A stretch of 57,917 nucleotides of DNA, taken from NCBI GenBank assembly GCA_032718475.1, contig JAUCBJ010008207.1, positions 1 through 57,917 of the forward strand, given 5' to 3'. The notes under the pieces are model-generated. The model did not search any database. It saw only the letters and a program-made list of their open reading frames with translations, and was not told the DNA's origin. The DNA comes from Nemertoderma westbladi (taxonomy: Eukaryota > Xenacoelomorpha > Nemertodermatida > Nemertodermatidae). The number at the start of each line of letters is the position of its first letter. Within the stretch, counting starts at the first letter, position 1. A program made the position numbers and the translations under genes. Below, piece by piece: positions 27,234-38,700 of this stretch.

Positions 27234-27500
27234 TGTCGGTAACTGGTTCCGGTTCCGAGTCTCTCACATCAGCTGCGTACGGTGGCGGATTCTGCGGATA
27301 CTCTAAACCCGCCTCCGCATCTTTATTCCCAACGTAGGATTCCTGGAAACAAAGACAACAATAAGTTCACCGATACTAAACGAAATTATTGAACTAAATA
27401 TAATTTTATAATCCTAGAAATTATAAATTACAATTTATTAGATGAAAAACAAGTAAATCGTCTTTCTGACACTGAGATATATTATTTGCCTCGCTCGGAG
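27234..27500. other. Spacer, no gene seen
   Basis: AT-rich unique DNA between the 21-bp array and the first RT fragment. Frames entering from the array stop here. Nothing recognised. Confidence 0.45.
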
Positions 27501-28440
27501 ATAAGCTCTGTCCAGGATTTAATTAAGTCCCATAGAATAAAACGGAAACTTAAGGTCCGATTATTTAGAGCAGCAGTAGTTCCAGTACTCCTCTATGGGA
27601 GTCCATGCTGGGCTCTAACTGCTGAGGACACAAATTCTCTGGATTATAACTTCAGGGATAATGACTGTAGAAAGGGTCTAATGCCACGGTTAACGAAAAC
27701 AGTTTCTATTTATATGGCCATATTTACGAGGGAGTACTTATAAGGACCTTCCGTTTAGAAATTACAGCAAAATATAAACACCTCAGAAAACTGAATATCG
27801 GAATTTGGTGGCATAATAATTAGTTGTACCGTACGTTAAATTTAATATTATGGTTTAGGTTTATAAATTGTGTTTTAATGTTATTTTACTTTATTTACTG
27901 AAGACGTCCGTGAGGATGAAATGGCCATATAAATAGAAACTGTTTTCGTTAACCGTGGCATTAGACCCTTTCTACAGTCATTATCCCTGAAGTTATAATT
28001 ATGGATACGCCACGAACGGCATCATTTCGACTTCTTTCCCATTTAAATATAAATCTCTGGATGGCACATTCACAAGAATGCTACGCCGGGTTCATTGTGT
28101 CAAGTACAATGCACACATCTCCAACCAGACACTATATAACATTGGAGGTATCTCATTGGTTCCCCCAAGCTTGACACTAGAACAAAATCGCCTCCGCTTT
28201 GCAGGACATTGCTTTCGCCGTGAGGACCAACCAGTGCATAATCTTGTACTTTGGCAGCCTCATGGAGTGAATAACATGGTTGACTTTCTAAAGATTTATC
28301 TTGAACAATACTGGCCTCGTAGATGCGGATAATCTTACGAAAGTCATGGGGGATAGGGAGTTGTGGCGCCGCAATTTTGTTATTGAGCCGGCACAGCATT
28401 CTCAATGCCCAGCTGCAATGCAGCATGTCGTTTATAGTAA
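27501..28440 (+). mobile_element. Non-LTR retrotransposon fragment, copy 1, broken by an insertion
   Basis: The 3' end of a LINE-type reverse transcriptase ORF, matching the copies at 48 kb and 55.5 kb. The left part (about 27501-27644) encodes [19 protein letters not shown] and WALTAEDT. The right part (28054-28330) resumes with the region around [17 protein letters not shown] and [18 protein letters not shown]. Between them lies a foreign insertion (27645-28053). After HGVN the frame is disrupted by deletions relative to the other copies. The catalytic RT motifs are absent, so this is a 5'-truncated dead copy and the most diverged of the three. The 3' tail contains CAGCTGCAATGCAGCATG as in the other copies. 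Confidence 0.9.
27645..28053. mobile_element. Foldback/MITE-like insertion with perfect 79-bp inverted repeats
   Basis: Positions 27643-27721 and 27921-27999 are exact reverse complements over 79 bp, enclosing a 199-bp AT-rich loop. The insertion splits the LINE fragment precisely: the LINE motif TCTCTGGAT appears on both sides (27636-27644 and 28054-28062), consistent with a 9-bp target-site duplication. The right inverted repeat is followed by 54 bp before the duplicated site, so the repeats are not symmetrically terminal. Long inverted repeats with a 9-bp duplication recall non-autonomous Mutator-like elements, but no transposase is present and that assignment is only a suggestion. Confidence 0.85.
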
Positions 28441-28785
28441 TTAGCAGTAGGTGTTTGTCGATTAACGTCTCCAGTAGTCATATCTAGCCACATTCCATCG
28501 GGCCGCACCTTCCTACCCAACCGTCTAACAGACTGTCCTGACCACCTCAACCTAACGAGTTCCTCAAAAAATAAAGGACATCTTAACTTTTATAACTTAA
28601 CTTTAACTTTCTCGCAGAAGATGGTAGAATGTAGAGAAGATGGTACAGTGTAAGGAAGTTGCCTATAAAGTAATTGGGCAAAATTATTTTCCGATGTGTA
28701 TTTTTTTCATTAGGAAAGGCAAAATCAACACATGTTTAAATTACTACCGATTACTCGAGGGGACACAAAAATTAAGCTTTATCCA
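28441..28785. other. Spacer, no gene seen
   Basis: Sequence downstream of LINE copy 1. A moderately GC-rich stretch (28460-28560) may be an older repeat; I do not recognise it. Confidence 0.35.
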
Positions 28786-28872
28786 CTTCTATTAACTTTA
28801 GTTCATTGTTTTGGTTAGAATATCGTGCCACAGTATCCTGATCCTCTACATTAATTGAAAACTTAACATTGT
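28786..28872 (-). mobile_element. Partial copy of dispersed TIR-element family, inverted
   Basis: The reverse complement matches the core of the 54688-54914 element: a GTGGCACG-type block, TTCTAACCAAAACAAT, then AACTAAAGTTAATAGAA. No termini are visible, so this is a remnant. Confidence 0.6.
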
Positions 28873-29714
28873 TAATTATTCACCAAGGCGAAATATAAAT
28901 TCAGGTTTGGATTTGAATCAAATCCCATTTGTTGACTTCGATATCTAGGGCTTTTTATTTTTGTATCGCAATGGAATTGGGGCCATTTTGTTTGTACAGA
29001 ACAAAAGAAATACATTATGGTAAGTATATTATACAAATATACAATGGATTTAGGGCTTTGTGCAAAAATATGGAAACCAATTGGAGTTAGGGCCCAGCCC
29101 AAAATAATAGTAGGCCCTATATGATGGTGTTTGTTAAAATGAGACCGGGTACGTTAAATAATTTTCTAGAACAGCACAACATATTTTACGATAAGAGCAA
29201 AATACGACTTAGTCTTATAAATAGAATAACGTACCTATATTCCCATCCGTATCAATAAAACATACTGAGAAACTAAGTATAAATTATAATTACAGAATTA
29301 GACAATATTAACACTAAGACTAGATACATAGGCCTAGATATTAGATATAAATTGGTCTGTTTGTCAGATGAAACAAAATACCAACCTGTTGTTGACCTTG
29401 ATAAGCCATCGATTATTGTTCCTCTGTTGAGTGACTGCCTGCGTGACCGGTCTGTCGGTAGAGACTCAGCGATTCGGGTAGAAATTTGTAGTTTAGTTAG
29501 AATATTCGTTGTCGGTACGACGGTACGTGGTTATTGTATTACTGCTTTCTCAGTCAGTACCGGTAAGACTTCCTTGCCTGGCTAAAATGTCCTGGCTGAA
29601 TGCTGTATCAGTGTATGGCGGTAATCAACCCAGCCAACCAGTCAACAGGTTAATAAATCTGCGATTTCTGTATTTAGCAAATAATATCCAATGTTTCAGG
29701 TACCGGTACGCTTA
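28873..29714. other. AT-rich spacer, no gene seen
   Basis: No convincing coding frame; the longest are under 90 codons and low-complexity. Contains one TAGGCCTA palindrome (29329-29336) and several ACCGGTAC-like motifs (near 29560 and 29700). Confidence 0.4.
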
Positions 29715-29857
29715 TACAGGCAGACTACAGGAGTACTGGTACACTGGTGCTTAGATCGTGGCTTTTCCAATTAACATTATTCCATTTTGTTCGTTATGTG
29801 GTTGGAGAAACCTGCTAGGGGCTGCTACTAAGCAGCAACCAATCACGTTAATCCTGT

Positions 29858-30224
29858 ATGAATGAATGAATAATTCGTTTAATTTCCTGTACATAATGGA
29901 GGAATGTAAATAGGAAAATTACCGTTAATCACAAACACAGATTACATAAAACTTTATAATTACAGAAATAATACGTTAAAATTACTTTAAAAAGTATGAT
30001 AAAATTTCCCCCCCCCCCCCCCCCCCCGGTAGCTAAAAATTGAATAATTCCAGTAAAAATAAATAAAACTTTAAACCGTATATGTGACTTGTTAGCTGAG
30101 ATTAGCAACTTAATAAAAATTAAAATCAGGCTAAGTAAAATAATAAATAAATAAATAAAAAATTGAAAATACGTTGACAATTGAACGATAAGCCTACAAA
30201 CTGTAGATAAATAAAGATAAACTC
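29858..30224. mobile_element. Insertion in the left arm of the inverted repeat
   Basis: This 367-bp segment is absent from the matching place in the right arm (near 33208). CTGT occurs at both edges (before 29858 and at 30224-30227), a possible short target duplication. It starts with (ATGA)n and contains a run of 20 C (30008-30027) and A/T-rich simple sequence. A retroposon in reverse orientation is possible; the class is undetermined. Confidence 0.5.
30008..30027. repeat. Poly-C tract (20 C)
   Basis: Uninterrupted run of cytosines inside the insertion at 29858-30224. Confidence 0.95.
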
Positions 30225-30859
30225 TGTTTAACACAGAGTCAATGAGAATGGAATATTGCTAACATGAAAATGTTCAGGTTACCATTATTCCATATCTCAG
30301 GATCTGAATTCATTATTATCACCCTCCCCTTGCAACCTTGTCTATTTCATTATACAAGTTATATACCGAAAGCAGTCAGGCGTCAGGCAGAACAGAAGGT
30401 CACGAAGGTACAGCAAATCAAATTATTAAGAATTGAAGCAACGGTAATAATAGCCAAAGCCAATACCAGTACATAATACTATTAATACAGGTAGTACGTT
30501 TTGTTAATTCAATACTTGAAGAGCCTTAACGGGGCCTTATTTTTCTCATGGTAGTTACATGGGAGCAGTAATGAGACAATTAAAAAAGTAGTGGAATGTA
30601 ATTTATGCGATAAAAAATACACAGCAACTTCTGCATTATCGAGACACAAACAAAAATTGATAAAAGGATAACCGACAGCGAAACTAAACCATTTCCACGT
30701 TCCATTTCTTTTTGCTACTCTCGTGTCGGGAATGCTACAGACAGACTTCTGGACTTTGGACCAATTGAATGGATAGGATGTAGCGCTTGCACGGGTGTAA
30801 ACACTACGCCGACAACCGGCAACCACTGCCGACAACAGCAAATATGAAAATGTAACCTG

Positions 30860-30950
30860 AGTTCGTAACTCTCGTTTATTGTTTTGGTTACCGGTTGACT
30901 ACCTTCCACTGTAACCTGTTCCTTTCCCCGAATTAATAAATAACATTAAT
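30860..30950 (-). mobile_element. Partial copy of dispersed TIR-element family, inverted
   Basis: The reverse complement reads AATTCGGGGAAAGGAACAGG, TTACAGTGG and then CCAAAACAATAAACGAGAGT, matching the cores at 43.7, 46.2 and 54.8 kb. The termini are lost. Confidence 0.65.
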
Positions 30951-31029
30951 TAGCTTTAATAATGGTTGTCGGCGTTGGTTTTTCGGGCGTTACGGCGTAG
31001 CATTTACACCCCGTTTGCACGAAGTGGTT

Positions 31030-32550
31030 CAGTACCGGATTAAGCCTCCGGTGGCCCTAAGGCACATTTTAGTAATTTCCAAAAATGGCCCGAAAATTGA
31101 TATTTTTCCGCAAACCCTTTCAAAAGAAAAACCTGCTAAAAAAACTGAAATTGTGAAAATGTTGCGAAGGAAATACAGTATAAAGTATTTTCGTTGGATG
31201 ACTGACTGCGTGCAAATAACTACTAAGTACTTTAATAATAAGTAGGCCTACTTTGCAAAAATAGTTTTCATCAAGAATTGTAACATTACTAAACGGCATA
31301 TTATGCCTATAAAACCTTTGCTATAAAAAGTGTAATGGTTTTGATAGAATTTCTCAAGCTTTAATTTTTTAATATATTAATGGGACCATTACTGCATTAC
31401 CCAAAATCTATTTGTTTTATTTATAAAGCTACTATTCTGAAACTTTAACACAATGATCTGTGATCTTTTATAAACTACAGTATGAAAACTGAGTATAGAT
31501 AGCTTCATAAACTGTTTGTTTGAAAAATATGGCACTTTTTGAGAAGGTCGGGTTTTTCAAAATTAGGTGCAAAAAAATTGTTACAAAATCGGCTCTAGAA
31601 GATCCAAATGGTCATGTTTTATAAAACCAACAATAGTGCAAATTTTCGAAAATTTCATTTCTGTGGGGGTTATAGTTGGCCCCCTTAAGGCTGACTGGCT
31701 CCTGTAGGTATTTAGTAATTTTGATCGGATCGTGGGAATGTGTTATTTATTTTCTGTAGGGTAGGTTTTGCAGGGTACTTATCTTAACAGGACTTGCTGA
31801 GTATAACACACCAAAAGTGTGGGCTTTGTGCAAAGATATAATATTTCTGATCTAGATTTGGACTTGCTGAGAAAGAAATGTTCTCCGATAGAAAACAGTC
31901 TCGGAAATAAGTACTTTTTGTCACTAATTTGAATTTACAAAATTCAATTATGCTTTTAGGTTTTGCAGGAATTGCACCTAAAAGGCCATCGAATGCAAAA
32001 TTCAATACACGAGGGCAGAACATCTGAATTTTGGTTAAATTAAATTAGTGTCAAGAGGTTATTTCTTTTTTTTTATCAACAACTATTTTATCTACAATTA
32101 ATTTATCGTTTTTTTTATCTATTAGGGCCTATATGTATTTATAAAACTTATAAAAACTTATATAAAACTTTAAGAGCATAAATAACTACAAATAATTCCC
32201 CACCAATAAATAAAATTAAATTTTCCATTGTTCATAATTAGCACTTTAAAGTTTTACTGCCCATGTTTTATAATTTCCCTGCCATCAGGTCTTGAACTAA
32301 TAACACAAGCACCTGTCGGTCGACTGAGCTAGAATTTTGCACTTTCTATCAGAAATTTAGGGATAGAAACAGAAAGTAGCCGAAAGATGCACTTTCTTGC
32401 TGTTTTCTATAAATTTTAGTGAGAAAAAATGTTGACTTTTCAGATAAAAACATTTTTTTACAAGAATGACTCGCTGAGAAAAAATGGCCCGTATTTTCGG
32501 CTGGCCCTAAGGCACGTGCCTTATATGCCTTAAGGTTAATCCGGCACTTG
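31030..32550. mobile_element. Candidate 1.5-kb non-autonomous TIR transposon
   Basis: The left end begins CAGTACCGGATTAAGC (31030). The right end, read in reverse complement from 32550, begins CAAGTGCCGGATTAACC. Both ends also share GGCCCTAAGGCAC nearby (31052 and 32502). GTGGTT sits immediately left (31024-31029) and spans 32550-32555 on the right, consistent with a 5-6-bp target duplication. The interior is AT-rich. One plus frame (31015-31245, 76 codons, lysine-rich) is open but I recognise nothing in it. GACTTGCTGAG-like motifs recur at 31793, 31860 and 32467. No transposase is visible. Confidence 0.5.
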
Positions 32551-32954
32551 TGGTTGGTATCATAAAAGTTGTGTGAATAAAACGCAACACGAGATTCTGG
32601 GTGATGAATTAATATGTGAGACCTGCATTTTGCCCACATTGAATATTACTACGTGGCAAGTACTTCAATGAGATATTGTATAAGTACAGTATGTTTATAA
32701 CTAAACCGGACTTAACTATAAATATTTCATTTACAGTACATCATTGTGATTAAACTAATCCACTTATACTATGGTATTTTTTATTTTTCTTGCATTTATT
32801 ATGCCTGGTATTGTAGTATATAATATCATATGGCAGTACAGTATGGCTTACTCGATTACTAACTGACTAACACTAGCAGCTTAATTACTGCTGTACTGTA
32901 ATATCTGATTACTTTGGAATAATGGTAACCTGAACTTTTTGAAGTTAGCAATAT

Positions 32955-33182
32955 GAATCAAATGGGGCGTATATTTTCCACATGGAAAAATTATGAAGAA
33001 TTAAAGAATGTAATTTTAGTTGCACTTACAGTAAAAGTAGAGAACGATGTATTGTATTAGTATTAGATAAAAAAGAAAGAAAGGCACATAACCGGATAAA
33101 AGGATTTATATTAATTAAAAATTAAGGTAGGTCATTTAGGTAGAGAGCATAGCGGATCTCGCAGTCGAGACGTTAGCAATAT
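32955..33182. mobile_element. Insertion in the right arm of the inverted repeat, 11-bp direct repeats
   Basis: GTTAGCAATAT occurs at 32944-32954 and again at 33172-33182. The left arm has the corresponding site only once (30253-30263, in reverse complement), so the segment between is a later insertion of about 217 bp plus one site copy. It is AT-rich with no coding capacity. The class is unknown. Confidence 0.6.
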
Positions 33183-33390
33183 TCCAGTCTCATTGACTCT
33201 GTGTTAAACAGGATTAACGTGATTGGTTGCTGCTTAGTAGCAGCCCCTAGCAGGTTTCTCCAACCACATAACTTGTTTTATACAAAATGGAATAATGTTA
33301 ACTGGAAAAGCCACTATCTAAGCACCCGTGACTGGTACCACTCACCACTAGGACTGGCTTAATCACCTTTCACCTGTCTGCCTGTTCTAC

Positions 33391-33519
33391 CTTCTAATAG
33401 ACTTAATACCAGAATACTGTAATAGGTTATCTTGCTTGAGGTGACAGGGAGAGGCGAACTGGGAACTTCATTCATATCGTGACAGAGTAGCTAACTCTTA
33501 AGTTAATGATGTAAATAAG
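33391..33519. other. Spacer, no gene seen
   Basis: Unique sequence between the inverted-repeat element and a short 15-bp repeat. Nothing identified. Confidence 0.4.
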
Positions 33520-33615
33520 GCCTACAGTCCTACAGCCTACAGTCCTACAGCCTACAGTCCTACAGCCTACAGTCCTACAGCCTACAGCCTACAGCCTACA
33601 GTCCTTGCCTACAGT
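33520..33615. repeat. Short 15-bp tandem repeat
   Basis: CCTACAGTCCTACAG repeated about six times, decaying to CCTACAG units at the right edge. Confidence 0.9.
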
Positions 33616-34653
33616 ACGGTCTGACCGTGAAGCGTGTTGATCAGATCATCAATTAATTATAGTTAAAAAGTATTAAAAATAAAAGAAACAAAATTATTGA
33701 CTTGAAAACAATTTACCTAGATTTAGATTATATTAGTTTATTGACATAATTAAGTTCCACAAGCGACTGATGAAAGAAAGTAACAGAAAAATACAAACAG
33801 GTAACATAACAATATATGAAAGGAAGACACAACATTGATACAAACAAATACAGTACATTTGTAAGCAGTCATAAAAACAATAACAAGAACAATGTGACAA
33901 ACTATAGCATGCAGCAGACCACTAGGGAACGAGAACTATATGTGTATGATTCATAAGTAATAATAATTAATCGATTAACAATAATGAAAAACTAATGATA
34001 TGCAAGCGGGATCAATGACAAGACACAAATACAGATTCAAACGGACACGGTAGAAAATGCGATGTAATTAATTATAATTGTTATCAACAGTCATACCCAA
34101 TAACTAATTGATTAACACTTCCTACATTGGAGGCCCTATTTAAATGTACAATGAGATATAATGTGACTTAACTCAACTACAGGAAAACAATATACCTGAG
34201 CACATGTGTGGTTGTTAAGTATTAGAATACTTGGCAAGAATCTAAATTTTACGTCACTAACACCACCTAGTGGAATCTCGAATAACTACAGTTTCTGCTG
34301 TAATACACTATATACTTTAAGACTCAATAATATAAAATCAATTTGTGTCACTTTATAAATAATATTCAATGTTAACATGCTCAGGTAAATGTCACGCTTA
34401 ACTTCAAATCAACTCAAATTTTAATAAAATTTATATAACTTTCGGTTTTTGGTACGAATTATGTAGAATTGTCTAAAACTTTATTGGCATAACTACAGTA
34501 TATTAACCTCAAGTTAATACTATCAGTTTAACCAAAAGAGTAATAGGTTTTACATATACTAAATATATTTATTTATATAAAATATACTACCGCGTTATTT
34601 TAATGCTATTTATTTATCGCTTGCCATACTTGCCCTCCAGGCCCGGATTAAGG
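33616..34653. other. AT-rich spacer, no gene seen
   Basis: About 1 kb of A-rich sequence without tandem structure or a credible open frame. CCCGGATTAAG at its right end (34642) resembles the termini of the element at 31030-32550, suggesting a stray transposon end just before the next repeat. Confidence 0.4.
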
Positions 34654-34874
34654 GGGTGCAATGGGTGCATGTGCAATGGAATGGGGGCAGATGCAATGGG
34701 TGCAGGTGCAGGCGCAATGGAATGGGTGCAGATGCAATGGGTGCAGCTGCAGGTGCAATGGAATGGGTGCAGATGCAATGGGTGCAGGTGCAATGGGTGC
34801 ATGTGCAATGGAATGGGTGCAGATGCAATGGGTGCAGGTGCAGAAGGTGTAGGTGTAATGGGTTCAGGTGCAAT
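34654..34874. repeat. TGCAATGG-type minisatellite
   Basis: Nested repeat of GGGTGCA, GATGCAAT and GGAATG blocks with 6-, 12- and about 36-bp periodicities. Open frames on both strands here are products of the simple repeat. Confidence 0.9.
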
Positions 34875-35280
34875 CAACCTTACCTACTTTCACAATAGTG
34901 TTTAGCGCTACAGGTTGAGACTAAAGGATGTAGAAATATCGCTGTCTTGAGTCTTTGAGATTTGAAAAACGTAGAACTTTTTTTCATTTTTCTCTTATTA
35001 TGTTAATTTTATTTAAGTTTAAAATACAAATAATTACTGGAAGGGGACGCCAATGGAAAACTACACTTGGCTGGGCCGCCAAGTCATTAATACGGCCCAG
35101 TTCCTCTCTCGTCTAAAATAATGTACAGTATAGACCAAAAAATATATATGAACCAAAAATATTTATATACATTGAAAACAATAATAGAAAATAATATATA
35201 CAATACATAGAGCGCATTGACTGTACAAATAAATACAATACATAGAGAAATTCGTCCATAGTATGTGTGTACTCTGCGTA
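34875..35280. other. Spacer, no gene seen
   Basis: AT-rich sequence. One 7-bp inverted repeat (TGGGCCG and CGGCCCA, about 35072-35099) is the only structured element noted. Confidence 0.4.
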
Positions 35281-35394
35281 CCCGGACAGTGTATGTACGT
35301 TCCCGGACAGTGTATTATGTTCCCGGACAATGTATGTTTGTTCCCGGACAGTGTACTGTATGTAAGTTCCCGGACAGTGCATGTATGTTCTTGG
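35281..35394. repeat. TTCCCGGACAGTGTATG minisatellite, left part
   Basis: About five irregular units of 20-27 bp. Related units resume at 35577-35642, so the array is split by the dispersed element copy at 35404-35580. Confidence 0.85.
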
Positions 35395-35403
35395 GAGACC
35401 ACG

Positions 35404-35580
35404 TGGGAGAAACTGGTGGCAAATTCCATCTCAGCGAAATAATAACTCACCTCAATGTTAAAATCTCGATATAGTGAAAGGAGCAGTGGTAAGTTATTCT
35501 AACCAAAACAATAAAGAAAGTCAACACAGTAGATCCGGTTACAGCTCCGGTTTAGCTGTTATTTGCATCGAATTTCACAG
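35404..35580 (+). mobile_element. Copy of dispersed TIR-element family
   Basis: Starts GAGAAACTGGTGGCAAATTC, comparable to the terminus at 54688, and continues through CACCTCAATGTTAAAAT, TTCTAACCAAAACAATAAAG and GCTGTTATTTGCATCGAAT. The right terminus is missing. It interrupts a small minisatellite. Confidence 0.7.
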
Positions 35581-35642
35581 TGTATGTTTGTTCCCAGTCT
35601 TGTGTATGTATGTTCCCGGACAGTATATGTATATATGTTCCG
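35577..35642. repeat. TTCCCGGACAGTGTATG minisatellite, right part
   Basis: Two to three degenerate units resume after the inserted element. Confidence 0.7.
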
Positions 35643-35778
35643 AACTGCTAAAGCTTTGCGTTATCCTCCACATTAAGAAATAAAATTAACAAACACAATA
35701 CCAAACAAATATTGATTGCTTGGTAGTGTTAGTAATGTAGCATTAGCTAACCCCTGCTGAATGTTATGTTATTAAATT

Positions 35779-38700
35779 GTTTACTCTGTAGCAAGTGTTT
35801 GTTTACTCTGTAGCAAGTGTTTGTTTACTCTGTAGCAAGTGTTTGTTTACTCTGTAGCAAGTGTTTGTTTACTTTGTAGCAAGTGTTTGTTTACTCTGTA
35901 GCAAGTGTTTGTTTACTCTGTAGCAAGTGTTTGTTTACTCTGTAGCAAGTGTTTGTTTACTTTGTAGCAAGTGTTTGTTTACTCTGTAGCAAGTGTTTGT
36001 TTACTCTGTAGCAAGTGTTTGTTTACTTTGTAGCAAGTGTTTGTTTACTCTGTAGCAAGTGTTTGTTTACTCTGTAGCAAGTGTTTGTTTACTTTGTAGC
36101 AAGTGTTTGTTTACTCTGTAGCAAGTGTTTGTTTACTCTGTAGCAAGTGTTTGTTTACTCTGTAGCAAGTGTTTGTTTACTCTGTAGCAAGTGTTTGTTT
36201 ACTCTGTAGCAAGTGTTTGTTTACTCTGTAGCAAGTGTTTGTTTACTCTGTAGCAAGTGTTTGTTTACTTTGTAGCAAGTGTTTGTTTACTCTGTAGCAA
36301 GTGTTTGTTTACTCTGTAGCAAGTGTTTGTTTACTCTGTAGCAAGTGTTTGTTTACTTTGTAGCAAGTGTTTGTTTACTCTGTAGCAAGTGTTTGTTTAC
36401 TCTGTAGCAAGTGTTTGTTTACTTTGTAGCAAGTGTTTGTTTACTCTGTAGCAAGTGTTTGTTTACTCTGTAGCAAGTGTTTGTTTACTTTGTAGCAAGT
36501 GTTTGTTTACTCTGTAGCAAGTGTTTGTTTACTCTGTAGCAAGTGTTTGTTTACTCTGTAGCAAGTGTTTGTTTACTCTGTAGCAAGTGTTTGTTTACTT
36601 TGTAGCAACTGTTTGTTTACTTTGTAGCAAGTGTTTGTTTACTCTGTAGCAAGTGTTTGTTTACTTTGTAGCAAGTGTTTGTTTACTCTGTAGCAAGTGT
36701 TTGTTTACTCTGTAGCAAGTGTTTGTTTACTCTGTAGCAAGTGTTTGTTTACCCTGTAGCAAGTGTTTGTTTACTTTGTAGCAAGTGTTTGTTTACTTTG
36801 TAGCAAGTGTTTGTTTACTCTGTAGCAAGTGTTTGTTTACTCTGTAGCAAGTGTTTGTTTACTTTGTAGCAAGTGTTTGTTTACTCTGTAGCAAGTGTTT
36901 GTTTACTCTGTAGCAAGTGTTTGTTTACTTTGTAGCAAGTGTTTGTTTACTTTGTAGCAAGTGTTTGTTTACTCTGTAGCAAGTGTTTGTTTACTCTGTA
37001 GCAAGTATTTGTTTACTCTGTAGCAAGTGTTTGTTTACTCTGTAGCAAGTGTTTGTTTACTCTGTAGCAAGTGTTTGTTTACTCTATAGCAAGTGTTTGC
37101 TTACTCTGTATCAAGTGTTTGTTTACTCTGTAGCAAGTGTTTGCTTACTCTGTAGCAAGTGTTTGTTTACTCTGTAGCAAGTGTTTGTTTACTTTGTAGC
37201 AAGTGTTTGTTTACTCTGTAGCAAGTGTTTGTTTACTCCGTAGCAAGTGTTTGTTTACTCTGTAGCAAGTGTTTGTTTACTCTGTAGCAAGTGTTTGTTT
37301 ACTCTGTAGCAAGTGTTTGTTTACTCTGTAGCAAGTGTTTGTTTACTCTGTAGCAAGTATTTGTTTACTCTGTAGCAAGTGTTTGTTTACTCTGTAGCAA
37401 GTGTTTGTTTACTCTGTAGCAAGTGTTTGTTTACTCTGTAGCAAGTGTTTGTTTACTCTGTAGCAAGTGTTTGTTTACTCTGTAGCAAGTGTTTGTTTAC
37501 TTTGTAGCAAGTGTTTGTTTACTTTGTAGCAAGTGTTTGTTTACTCTGTAGCAAGTGTTTGTTTACTCTGTAGCAAGTATTTGTTTACTCTGTAGCAAGT
37601 GTTTGTTTACTCTGTAGCAAGTGTTTGTTTACTCTGTAGCAAGTGTTTGTTTACTTTGTAGCAAGTGTTTGTTTACTCTGTAGCAAGTGTTTGTTTACTC
37701 TGTAGCAAGTGTTTGTTTACTCTGTAGCAAGTGTTTGTTTACTTTGTAGCAAGTGTTTGTTTACTCTGTAGCAAGTGTTTGTTTACTCTGTAGCAAGTGT
37801 TTGTTTACTTTGTAGCAAGTGTTTGTTTACTCTGTAGCAAGTGTTTGTTTACTCTGTAGCAAGTGTTTGTTTACTTTGTAGCAAGTGTTTGTTTACTCTG
37901 TAGCAAGTGTTTGTTTACTCTGTAGCAAGTGTTTGTTTACTCTGTAGCAAGTGTTTGTTTACTCTGTAGCAAGTGTTTGTTTACTCTGTAGCAAGTGTTT
38001 GTTTACTCTGTAGCAAGTGTTTGTTTACTCTGTAGCAAGTGTTTGTTTACTTTGTAGCAAGTGTTTGTTTACTCTGTAGCAAGTGTTTGTTTACTCTGTA
38101 GCAAGTGTTTGTTTACTCTGTAGCAAGTGTTTGTTTACTTTGTAGCAAGTGTTTGTTTACTCTGTAGCAAGTGTTTGTTTACTCTGTAGCAAGTGTTTGT
38201 TTACTTTGTAGCAAGTGTTTGTTTACTCTGTAGCAAGTGTTTGTTTACTCTGTAGCAAGTGTTTGTTTACTCTGTAGCAAGTGTTTGTTTACTCTGTAGC
38301 AAGTGTTTGTTTACTCTGTAGCAAGTGTTTGTTTACTCTGTAGCAAGTGTTTGTTTACTCTGTAGCAAGTGTTTGTTTACTTTGTAGCAAGTGTTTGTTT
38401 ACTTTGTAGCAAGTGTTTGTTTACTCTGTAGCAAGTGTTTGTTTACTTTGTAGCAAGTGTTTGTTTACTCTGTAGCAAGTGTTTGTTTACTCTGTAGCAA
38501 GTGTTTGTTTACTCTGTAGCAAGTGTTTGTTTACCCTGTAGCAAGTGTTTGTTTACTCTGTAGCAAGTGTTTGTTTACTTTGTAGCAAGTGTTTGTTTAC
38601 TCTGTAGCAAGTGTTTGTTTACTCTGTAGCAAGTGTTTGTTTACTTTGTAGCAAGTGTTTGTTTACTCTGTAGCAAGTGTTTGTTTACTCTGTAGCAAGT

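Larger units (their letters stand above)
29715..33390. mobile_element. Large inverted-repeat element or fossil palindrome
   Basis: The two ends carry inverted arms. An exact 65-bp match pairs 29793-29857 with 33208-33272, and weaker matches extend outward (GTGCTTAGAT at 29747 against its complement near 33320). The arms continue inward in pieces: 30225-30263 pairs with about 33172-33210, and 30250-30297 pairs with 32913-32958. The left arm is interrupted at 29858-30224 and the right arm at 32955-33182, and each interruption is missing from the other arm. The central region (30298-32912) contains another element. No transposase is visible. Best explanation: a long-TIR DNA element or an inverted duplication, later hit by insertions. 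Confidence 0.75.

Noticed and set aside
20677-27337. Long open frames on both strands (up to 1764 codons) read as repeat proteins
   Set aside because: They track a 21-bp unit without stops; overlapping frames on both strands are equally open, ends are set by stray variants, and no non-repeat domain exists.
34610-34905. Cysteine/methionine-rich peptides in the TGCAATGG repeat
   Set aside because: Low-complexity translation of a short repeat in several frames.
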